Assembly: GCA_964361325.1 (NCBI GenBank)
Contig: CAYHZT010000005.1
Span: forward strand, 1-26,896
Direction of reading: 5' to 3'
From: 2011-GWA2-47-8b sp964361325
Lineage (GTDB): Bacteria > Patescibacteriota > Minisyncoccia > UBA6257 > WO2-44-18
Length of the DNA stretch: 26,896 bases
The translations under genes and the position numbers were made by a program. The notes under the pieces were generated by a model that had not been told where the DNA came from, searched no databases, and saw only the letters and a program-made list of their open reading frames with translations. Positions 21,798 through 26,896 of the stretch are shown piece after piece (position 1 is the first letter of the stretch; each line of letters starts with the position of its first letter).

Positions 21798-23030
21798 CTA
21801 GCTGTTGCTGCCCGCCACAAAACCGGTTGTCCAGCAGAGTTGAAGGCTGTAGCCGCCGGATGGACGATCCACGTTTAACACATCTCCGACCAGATAGAGT
21901 CCGGGAATCAGCCGGGACTGCATCGTCTTGAAATTAACTTCCTCGAGCGCCACTCCGCCAGACGAGACGATGGCCTTACTTGCTCCCAGCAGGCCGGACG
22001 CATTCAGCGGAATTGCTTTCATCAGAGTGACTAATTTCTTGCGCGACTCGGCGCTGATGCTGTGATTCGCCGTATCGCCGTTTACATTGGCAATGTCCAA
22101 AAGCGCGGATACGAGCGTGGCGGGAATCAGTTTATTCAAAACGTTTTTAAGTTTTTTATTGCTTTCGCCAACCAGGATTTCCTGCAGTTTTTTGCGGAGC
22201 GCGCCAAGATCAGTCTTCGGAAAAAGATCGATTTCAATGACGACATCGCCGTATTTCAACAACTCGCCGATTTCCCTGCTCATATTAAGCACCGTCGGGC
22301 CGCTGACGCCAAAGTGCGTAAAGAGAAGCTTGCCGTTCGCACTCGCTTGTTTTTGGCCGTTTTGAAAAGTCGTGAGTTTGATATCTTTGAGCGTGACGCC
22401 GCTGAGTTTTTTCGCCCACGCGTCTGAAAGCGCGACCGGGACGAGCGCGACGTCATTTTCGATGATCTTATGCCCGAGTTTTTTTAACCACCGGAAGCCC
22501 TCTCCGGTCGAACCGGTTTCCGGACGGGACACGCCTCCCGTGGCGAGAACGCAGGATTCGGCGAAAATTTTTTCGTTATTCTTTGTTTTAATGACGATAC
22601 GTCTCGTGTCTGGATCAATCGAAAGACCGGCAACTTCAACGCCCGTTTGTATTTTTACGTCACCTTCTTTCAGATAATTTACCAACACGTCCCAAACGGA
22701 CTTCGCGTTGTCTGAAACCGGGAAAATCCTGCCTTCATTTTCCTCCTTGGTGGCCATACCCCTTTCATTAAAAAATTTAAGCGTTTCCTTAACGCCGAAT
22801 TGGGCAAAGGCGGAAAAAAGGAACTGGTCATTGCCTTTGTATTTTGAAACCATGGCGCGGATATCGGTTTTGTTGTTGGTTACATTACACCGCCCGCCGC
22901 CGGTAATGAGTAGTTTCTTGCCCAAGCCCGGATTTTTTTCGAGTAATAAAACAGTCCGGCCTTTTTCCGCCGCTCTGCCGGCCGCCATCATCCCCGCCGG
23001 CCCGCCGCCCACTACGACTAAATCGTACAT
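21798..23030 (-). CDS. FAD-dependent oxidoreductase, HI0933/BaiN (YhiN) family
   Basis: 410-aa flavoprotein of the HI0933-like group, whose cellular substrate is mostly unknown. Seen: dinucleotide motif VVVGGGPAGMMAA (5-17), LLEKNPGLGKKLLITGGGRCNVTNN (29-53, a family signature), CVLATGGVSRPETGSTGEGF in the middle and the C-terminal FAD motif IPGLYLVGDVLNVDRPSGGYSLQLCWTTGFVAG. Length is normal (about 390-420). Divergent from greA across a 79-bp gap. AGGA about 8-10 nt before the ATG may act as ribosome-binding site, and TATGAT is a possible -10 box. Confidence 0.92.
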   Translation of the reverse strand: MYDLVVVGGGPAGMMAAGRAAEKGRTVLLLEKNPGLGKKLLITGGGRCNVTNNKTDIRAMVSKYKGNDQFLFSAFAQFGVKETLKFFNERGMATKEENEGRIFPVSDNAKSVWDVLVNYLKEGDVKIQTGVEVAGLSIDPDTRRIVIKTKNNEKIFAESCVLATGGVSRPETGSTGEGFRWLKKLGHKIIENDVALVPVALSDAWAKKLSGVTLKDIKLTTFQNGQKQASANGKLLFTHFGVSGPTVLNMSREIGELLKYGDVVIEIDLFPKTDLGALRKKLQEILVGESNKKLKNVLNKLIPATLVSALLDIANVNGDTANHSISAESRKKLVTLMKAIPLNASGLLGASKAIVSSGGVALEEVNFKTMQSRLIPGLYLVGDVLNVDRPSGGYSLQLCWTTGFVAGSNS

Positions 23031-23109
23031 TGATTAAATCCTATCATAAATATTTTAGCTCAATACCACTTTACCCATCATCTGAAATTCCTTATTCTTA
23101 ACTTTATTC

Positions 23110-23628
23110 ATGCAAATTCCAAAAAGCCGGCACGAAAAGTTGCAAATACGGGATGAGAGTCCCATTTATCTTACTCCCGAGGGTATTCAGCGGCTTAAAG
23201 ACAAGCTTGTTCGCTTGAAGGCGTCCATACCCAATCTTGCGGGCGATGCCAAGCGCGCCGCCGATTATGGCGACCGGTCCGAAAACGCCGAATACAAAGA
23301 TGCCAAAGGAAAGCTCCGCGGCACGCACCGGGAAATCCTGCGCGTTACTGACCAGCTCAAGCGCGCCGTGTCTATAAAACCAAACGCCACCGGAAAAGTC
23401 CAAATCGGCTCCACCGTTGTTATTCAGATAGTCGTTCCCGCGGGCGCGCCACCGGCCTCTTCTCAAGTATTTCAAATCGTTGGACCCGAAGAAACCGACC
23501 CAAGCAATGGCCGTATTTCCTATAAATCTCCGCTAGGCTCCGTGCTGATGAACCATATCGTCGGAGAAACGACCATCGTCAAAACCGCGAGCGGCTTGAT
23601 AAAATACCTCATTCTTGAGGTTGGGTAA
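23110..23628 (+). CDS. greA: Transcription elongation factor GreA
   Basis: Binds the secondary channel of RNA polymerase and stimulates cleavage of backtracked RNA. Seen: coiled coil from about residue 18 with the acidic tip DYGDRSENAEYKDAKGKL (53-70; usually hGDLSENAEY), then the FKBP-like C-domain with IVGPEETDPSNGRISYKSPLGSVLMNHIVGE (123-153). 172 aa, longer than the usual 156-158 because of about 15 extra N-terminal residues before IYLTPEG. No Shine-Dalgarno sequence; a weak TAACTT box about 6 nt upstream would give a leaderless mRNA. An internal start is possible but none is clear. Confidence 0.92.
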   Translation: MQIPKSRHEKLQIRDESPIYLTPEGIQRLKDKLVRLKASIPNLAGDAKRAADYGDRSENAEYKDAKGKLRGTHREILRVTDQLKRAVSIKPNATGKVQIGSTVVIQIVVPAGAPPASSQVFQIVGPEETDPSNGRISYKSPLGSVLMNHIVGETTIVKTASGLIKYLILEVG

Positions 23629-23634
23629 AGAACC

Positions 23635-25110
23635 TTATTTATTCTCTTTTTTCGCCAGCGTCGCGAGGTTTAATGTTTCGTCAATGCGTATTTTTTTCAC
23701 GAATTCCGGCGCGTGGCTGACCAGAATCATAGCCCCGTCATATTTATTCAGAGCCTCGGCAATTATGGGCAAGTGGCGGAAATTTATGTGGTTGGTCGGT
23801 TCGTCCAAGATAAGAATTCCCGGCCGTTGAAGTACAAGGCGCGCGAACATCACCAGGCCTTTTTGACCCTCGGAGAGACTGCCCACGGAGCTCTTTAATA
23901 TTTCCGCGTCCAGGAGAAATCCGGATGCCACCGAACGAAGCGCCTGGTCCGAAGAACCTTCCTGCGTCACTTCCGCCAATGAACGGTAGACGGTTTCTTT
24001 AGGGTCTAGCGTGGAAAAATCTTGCCGGTAATAACCGACGCGAATACCCGGTTCTATTTTAGTTCCTACGGCTTTTCCGTGCGCGATACATTCCAACAGG
24101 GTAGTCTTGCCGATCCCATTCGGCCCGGCGAGAAGTAAGTGATCTTTGGGTTTCAAAGCAATATTCACTTTCAACTTCGCCGGCTTGCCATGTCGCATTA
24201 TAGAAACCGAACTAATGGAAAGAATTACGCCGGTCATATCTTCCTGGCGGGGGATGATAAACTTTCTTATCGTCCGGTCTTCCTGGCGGACTTCTACTTT
24301 CTCCTCCTCTAATTCTTCAATTTTCTCACGCATTTTCCGGGCCACGTCGCGCATGTGGCCGCCTTTTTGCGCGAAGAAACCCGCCTGCTCTTTGCGGTTA
24401 ATAATATCTTTTTCCAAACGGACGTTTTTCATCTGCTCTCTTTCGATACGAGCGGCGATTTCTTTGACCACGTCGAGATAGTTTCCCGCGTACTGCTCAA
24501 CTTTATGGGTAAAAACATCCAGATAAAGAACGCCGGTGGTGAATGAGTTTAAAAAATCCGCGTCGTGAGAAATAACAACGCAGGTGTTTTTATAATTTTT
24601 GAGAAATTTGGCGAGATGCTCCAGTCCTTCCGAATCAAGATTGTTAGTCGGTTCGTCTAAAAGCAGGAGGTCGGGATTCTGAATTAGCGCGGAGGCGAGC
24701 AGCAGGCGAGCTTGTTGACCGCCGGAAAATGAGCGGATCTTTCGTTCTAGCGGAGCTTCCAAATGCACTACGTCCAGGACTTTTCCAATTTGCGGATCAA
24801 TGTCATAGATTTTTTTGGTGAAGACTGCTTCGAAAAATTCCCGCACTGTCATATCCAGCTGGTTATGGGGGATTACCTGCCGGGAAATCGCGATGCTTAT
24901 TTCATGGTCGGTTGATATCATTCCTTCTTCCGGCTTGAGCACTCCGGTAATCAAACTAAAAATCGTGCTTTTTCCGGCGCCGTTCTGACCCATCAACGCC
25001 AGCTTACTTTCCCGCCGCAAAGAAAAATTAGCCTCCTGTAAGATCGGCTTATTAAAATCATAACTAAAAAATACTTTATTGAATCGTAAAATTACATTGT
25101 CTTTTGCCAT
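23635..25110 (-). CDS. ABC-F family ATPase (translation/ribosome-associated)
   Basis: Soluble protein with two ABC domains and no membrane part; ABC-F proteins bind the ribosomal E site, and some protect against antibiotics. Seen in 491 aa: Walker A GQNGAGKST (41-49), signature SFSGGQQARLL (127-137), Walker B LLLLDEPTNNLD (148-159); a charged linker helix (about 205-285) with RIEREQMKNVRLEKDI and KIEELEEEKVEVRQ; second Walker A GPNGIGKTT (329-337), signature SLSEGQ (411-416) and LILDEPTNHINFRHLP. Both catalytic Glu are present, the second signature is LSEGQ rather than LSGGQ and the D-loop is NHINF. No Shine-Dalgarno before the ATG; a 10-bp hairpin precedes it. Which function is unknown. Confidence 0.88.
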   Translation of the reverse strand: MAKDNVILRFNKVFFSYDFNKPILQEANFSLRRESKLALMGQNGAGKSTIFSLITGVLKPEEGMISTDHEISIAISRQVIPHNQLDMTVREFFEAVFTKKIYDIDPQIGKVLDVVHLEAPLERKIRSFSGGQQARLLLASALIQNPDLLLLDEPTNNLDSEGLEHLAKFLKNYKNTCVVISHDADFLNSFTTGVLYLDVFTHKVEQYAGNYLDVVKEIAARIEREQMKNVRLEKDIINRKEQAGFFAQKGGHMRDVARKMREKIEELEEEKVEVRQEDRTIRKFIIPRQEDMTGVILSISSVSIMRHGKPAKLKVNIALKPKDHLLLAGPNGIGKTTLLECIAHGKAVGTKIEPGIRVGYYRQDFSTLDPKETVYRSLAEVTQEGSSDQALRSVASGFLLDAEILKSSVGSLSEGQKGLVMFARLVLQRPGILILDEPTNHINFRHLPIIAEALNKYDGAMILVSHAPEFVKKIRIDETLNLATLAKKENK

Positions 25111-25120
25111 AGAAATGAGC

Positions 25121-25144
25121 GCTGTCCGAAGTATTTCGGACAGC
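25121..25144 (-). promoter_or_regulatory. 5' hairpin before the ABC-F gene
   Basis: Stem GCTGTCCGAA (25121-25130) / TTCGGACAGC (25135-25144), 10 bp, 4-nt loop. On the minus strand it ends 10 nt before the ABC-F ATG and has no T run, so it is not a terminator in that direction. With TATAAA at 25149-25154 as a -10 box it would be the very 5' end of the mRNA. Confidence 0.45.
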
Positions 25145-25148
25145 TTTA

Positions 25149-25154
25149 TTTATA
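25149..25154 (-). promoter_or_regulatory. Possible -10 box (TATAAA) of the ABC-F gene
   Basis: Minus-strand TATAAA overlapping the stop codon of the upstream gene; predicted start near 25142, at the base of the hairpin. No good -35 box. Confidence 0.35.
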
Positions 25155-25551
25155 CCGATGTCGGATTCAGTCTTTGATAAATCTCGCCGGCCAATTTTCT
25201 GAATAATTCCCGCTTTTTCCAAAACGAATTGCTGTCCGAAACATCGTTATTCTGGATTTTGTTTAACTCAACAATTATCGAGTATCTTTCGTGCCCTAAA
25301 TCGGCGCTGGACTTAGTATTGACGTCTTCCAAGCCCTGATAAATCCGTTTTAGATTGATGTATTTACCGGGGATATTTAATTCCTGATTGGATTTGGATT
25401 TTGACAAAACGCTGGCGCAAAGAGCCGGGTTCAATTCAATGTGTTTGATGAAGCCGTGGATCGCCAAAAAGAAATCAAAACTAGCCGGTGTTTTTAATAC
25501 TTTTTGAAACTTTTTTTCCAAAACACTTTTTATTCTTCCGGTTAGTTTCAT
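25150..25551 (-). CDS. Hypothetical protein, 133 aa
   Basis: Not recognised. Seen: basic N-terminus (MKLTGRIKSVLEKKFQKVLK), then predicted helices with HGFIKHIELNPALCASVL, a Ser/Lys/Asn-rich middle, and a C-terminal WKKRELFRKLAGEIYQRLNP helix. No membrane segment or signal peptide; one Cys, two Trp-containing patches at most. The composition (mostly helix, basic) suggests a soluble helical protein. TAAACT with TGG upstream lies 7 nt before the ATG (leaderless type). It ends 39 bp before the ABC-F start on the same strand, so it may be co-transcribed with it. Confidence 0.65.
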   Translation of the reverse strand: MKLTGRIKSVLEKKFQKVLKTPASFDFFLAIHGFIKHIELNPALCASVLSKSKSNQELNIPGKYINLKRIYQGLEDVNTKSSADLGHERYSIIVELNKIQNNDVSDSNSFWKKRELFRKLAGEIYQRLNPTSV

Positions 25552-25558
25552 TGCCCGT

Positions 25559-25567
25559 AGTTTACCA
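25559..25567 (-). promoter_or_regulatory. Extended -10 box (TGG TAAACT) of the 133-aa gene
   Basis: Minus-strand TAAACT (25559-25564) preceded by TGG, 7 nt before the ATG at 25551; predicts a leaderless mRNA. Confidence 0.4.
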
Positions 25568-25588
25568 CGATTGCGATTAAATAGCCAA

Positions 25589-25625
25589 CTAAAAAACCGC
25601 CCCGATGAATATCGGGGCGGTTTTT
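25589..25625 (-). terminator. Strong terminator after the cold-shock gene
   Basis: Stem AAAAACCGCCCCGAT (25592-25606) / ATCGGGGCGGTTTTT (25611-25625), loop GAAT. T-rich on both strands, so able to work both ways; in context it ends the cold-shock transcript. Confidence 0.88.
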
Positions 25626-25636
25626 CGGACTAGCGC

Positions 25637-25834
25637 TTACGCGCGAGACACATTCGTGGCGCTGGGGCCTTTTTCGCCATTGACGACTTCAAAGGTAACC
25701 GCGTCACCTTGCTTAAGCTCGTCAAATGTTACACCCTTCAATTCTTTAGAGTGAAAAAAGAGGTCCTTCGTTTCGCCTTCACGGGCAATGAAACCAAATC
25801 CACGGTCCGTGAGAGTTTTAATAGTTCCTTTCAT
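25637..25834 (-). CDS. csp: Cold-shock protein (CspA family)
   Basis: 65-aa single OB-fold nucleic-acid chaperone that melts RNA secondary structure. Seen: opening MKGTIKTLTDRGFGFIARE with RNP1-like RGFGFIA (11-17), RNP2-like DLFFHSK (24-30) and the ending GDAVTFEVVNGEKGPSATNVSRA, typical of the family; the usual KGFGFI is RGFGFI. Stands alone between the strongest promoter in the window and a strong terminator. The leader of about 55 nt contains the small hairpin CTAAG/CTTAG. The leader is shorter than in E. coli cspA. Confidence 0.95.
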   Translation of the reverse strand: MKGTIKTLTDRGFGFIAREGETKDLFFHSKELKGVTFDELKQGDAVTFEVVNGEKGPSATNVSRA

Positions 25835-25870
25835 TTGTTTGCTTGTTATTGTTAATTCGCTAGAAAATCG

Positions 25871-25888
25871 ACTAAGTCTCTCAGCTTA
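25871..25888 (-). promoter_or_regulatory. Small hairpin in the cold-shock leader
   Basis: CTAAG (25871-25875) and CTTAG (25884-25888) pair over an 8-nt loop near the 5' end of the transcript; might affect mRNA stability. Weak (5 bp). Confidence 0.3.
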
Positions 25889-25894
25889 GGTTCT

Positions 25895-25923
25895 AATATA
25901 GCAGAAAACTAAACCGTTGTCAA
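25895..25923 (-). promoter_or_regulatory. Near-consensus sigma70 promoter of the cold-shock gene
   Basis: Minus strand: consensus -35 TTGACA (25918-25923), 17-nt spacer, -10 TATATT (25895-25900). Start predicted near 25888, giving a leader of about 55 nt. This is the best promoter match in the window, fitting a highly expressed gene. Confidence 0.8.
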
Positions 25924-25996
25924 CAGCTAATTCTTTGAATTACGTAAATCCTGGAAAATAATCGGTAACAATGCGATTGCGGCAAATGTCGAGATG

Positions 25997-26200
25997 CTAT
26001 TGATTTTTATTGTCTATGCCTAAAAGAGTGTGCAGCCAACACCAGCCAGTAAAACTTTCTACTAGCGCTATCCAACCAACGACAATAATGATTGTGTTTA
26101 TCAACCCGACTTCAAATTGTGGAACCCATGGAGTGCCAAGCCACCAAACCGCCAACGCAAACCGCAAAATTCTGTCTAATTTTCCTAAACTTTGTTTCAT
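25997..26200 (-). CDS. DUF2892 family small membrane protein
   Basis: 67 aa with two hydrophobic segments (about 12-28 and 33-50) in the DUF2892 arrangement: KLDRILRFALAVWWLG ... IIIVVGWIALVESFTGWCWLHTLLGID. The G-W-C-x-L-x-x-L-L-G-I ending is typical (often GWCPLYSLLGI; here WL replaces PL). Function unknown. Starts 12 nt after the preceding membrane gene's stop on the same strand, so the two are probably co-transcribed. No clear terminator follows. Confidence 0.8.
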   Translation of the reverse strand: MKQSLGKLDRILRFALAVWWLGTPWVPQFEVGLINTIIIVVGWIALVESFTGWCWLHTLLGIDNKNQ

Positions 26201-26212
26201 ATATTTATGACA

Positions 26213-26896
26213 TCATACTCGACCTTTCTCTCCGTTTTCAGCTACAAGTTTATAGTAAGCCACCACGGCTACCGCGCCAATGATTATCCAAAAAAAGAGT
26301 TCTTCAAATGGAAAACGGATGCCGAAAACTTGTACTACTCCTATAAATTGATTTTCGGCCGGAAAAGACCATTGGCCTAATGATAGAGCGGTTAGCTCAT
26401 AAACTAACGACAGTATGAAAAAATAAACCCCGGCTCGCAGAATACCGCCAAACGCTTCGGGTATCTTAAACAAACCGATAACCAACGGGATCATGCCTAT
26501 GAGCCCAAGTTTCAAATAAAAATAGTCAATATTTAACAGAGCCGGGCTGAAATAATGCGTCAACACAAATAATCCAAGAATTACTGACATGAAAATTGCG
26601 AATGGCTTAAATTTTGAGGGGATAGTACCGACTGTTTTATGTTGATCTATAAAGACTTCATAAAAAAGACCGACAAAATATACGTACAAGAAAACCCATA
26701 CTATCTGATCGACAATCACATAATCAAACAGCCGAAACGATCCGAAGATTGAATACGTAAGCCAGCCGCCGGTTTGCTCCATAATATGGTCGGCGATTAT
26801 TCCTATAGGAATGCTTAAAATTATTGAAAATAAAGCTACCTTTTTAATGTACCGCGGATACTTAAAAGAAAGGTATGTCGTTGGAATACCCAGAAA
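26213..26896 (-). CDS. Polytopic membrane protein, 5' end outside window
   Basis: The frame is open to the window edge: 38 codons precede the ATG at 26782 (FLGIPTTYLSF...IIADHI), so the start lies outside. The visible 227 aa hold about six hydrophobic segments. The end carries FPFEELFFWIIIG, similar to the P-x-E-E-x-x-F-F pattern of the lycopene cyclase domain (CrtYc/d type), and an earlier YEVF-IDQHK charged loop. That similarity is my only clue; no carotenoid gene is nearby, so I leave the function open. Terminates in TGA, which shows TGA acts as a stop here. Confidence 0.7.
   Translation of the reverse strand, partial: FLGIPTTYLSFKYPRYIKKVALFSIILSIPIGIIADHIMEQTGGWLTYSIFGSFRLFDYVIVDQIVWVFLYVYFVGLFYEVFIDQHKTVGTIPSKFKPFAIFMSVILGLFVLTHYFSPALLNIDYFYLKLGLIGMIPLVIGLFKIPEAFGGILRAGVYFFILSLVYELTALSLGQWSFPAENQFIGVVQVFGIRFPFEELFFWIIIGAVAVVAYYKLVAENGEKGRV

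Noticed and set aside
25121..25144. Hairpin as terminator of the 133-aa gene
   Set aside because: On the minus strand it is not followed by a T run (GCTCATTTCT); the T-rich side is on plus, where no gene needs ending.
1..26896. tRNA, rRNA, CRISPR array or recoded TGA
   Set aside because: No cloverleaf, conserved rRNA segment or spaced direct repeats were seen in the gaps, and TGA ends the ZnuC-like and last membrane genes, so the code looks standard.

Overview
The window looks like chromosome from a Patescibacteria (CPR), most likely Parcubacteria-type, bacterium. The basis is inference from several signs: DUF5671 and DUF5652 membrane proteins, very tight gene packing with 3-25 bp overlaps, an in-frame 'PSTSSGQ / RLRQGYGGQAG' repeat inside a methyltransferase gene, and many genes whose -10 box lies only 6-8 nt from the start codon (leaderless-type). 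TAA, TAG and TGA all act as stops, so the code looks standard. No tRNA, rRNA, CRISPR array, transposase or phage gene was found.

Layout. (1) 1-2604, + strand: the 3' part of a glucose-6-phosphate isomerase gene, overlapping a zinc/manganese-type ABC transporter pair (ATPase and permease) with no binding protein in view. (2) 2601-7865, mostly - strand: a DUF5671 pair, then a cell-envelope glycosylation block (GT39-type membrane glycosyltransferase, divergent DUF2079 protein, dolichol-phosphate-mannose-synthase-like GT2) and a MazG-like pyrophosphohydrolase. (3) 7866-9720: a small unknown gene under a palindromic operator candidate, RsmE, and a SAM methyltransferase carrying the repeat insertion. 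(4) 9735-15830: an amino-acid metabolism island with two class III aminotransferases, a lysine-6-dehydrogenase-like enzyme, an aldehyde dehydrogenase and an 81-aa unknown. Four of its genes have clear Shine-Dalgarno leaders, and two long intergenic regions fold into large imperfect hairpins. (5) 15828-16495: two small membrane proteins. (6) 16537-21182: a phosphoketolase - acetate kinase - cupin - pseudouridine synthase run. (7) 21251-25110: a nucleoside deoxyribosyltransferase-like protein, a BaiN/HI0933 flavoprotein, GreA and an ABC-F ATPase. (8) 25150-26896: an unknown protein, a cold-shock protein with a strong promoter, a DUF2892 protein and a truncated multispanning membrane protein.

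How the genes fit together. Phosphoketolase produces acetyl phosphate and acetate kinase turns it into ATP plus acetate; together with Pgi this suggests a fermentative sugar metabolism. In the island, LysDH-like plus ALDH enzymes could convert lysine to 2-aminoadipate via allysine, with the aminotransferases supplying or removing amino groups. That pathway is inference.

The observations most worth following are the two candidate structured leader RNAs around the lysine-type island (about 12867-13022 on -, 14198-14368 on +), a perfect 14-bp complementarity joining the phosphoketolase stop codon to the acetate kinase ribosome-binding site and start, the apparent leaderless promoter pattern, and the palindrome at 7829-7853.
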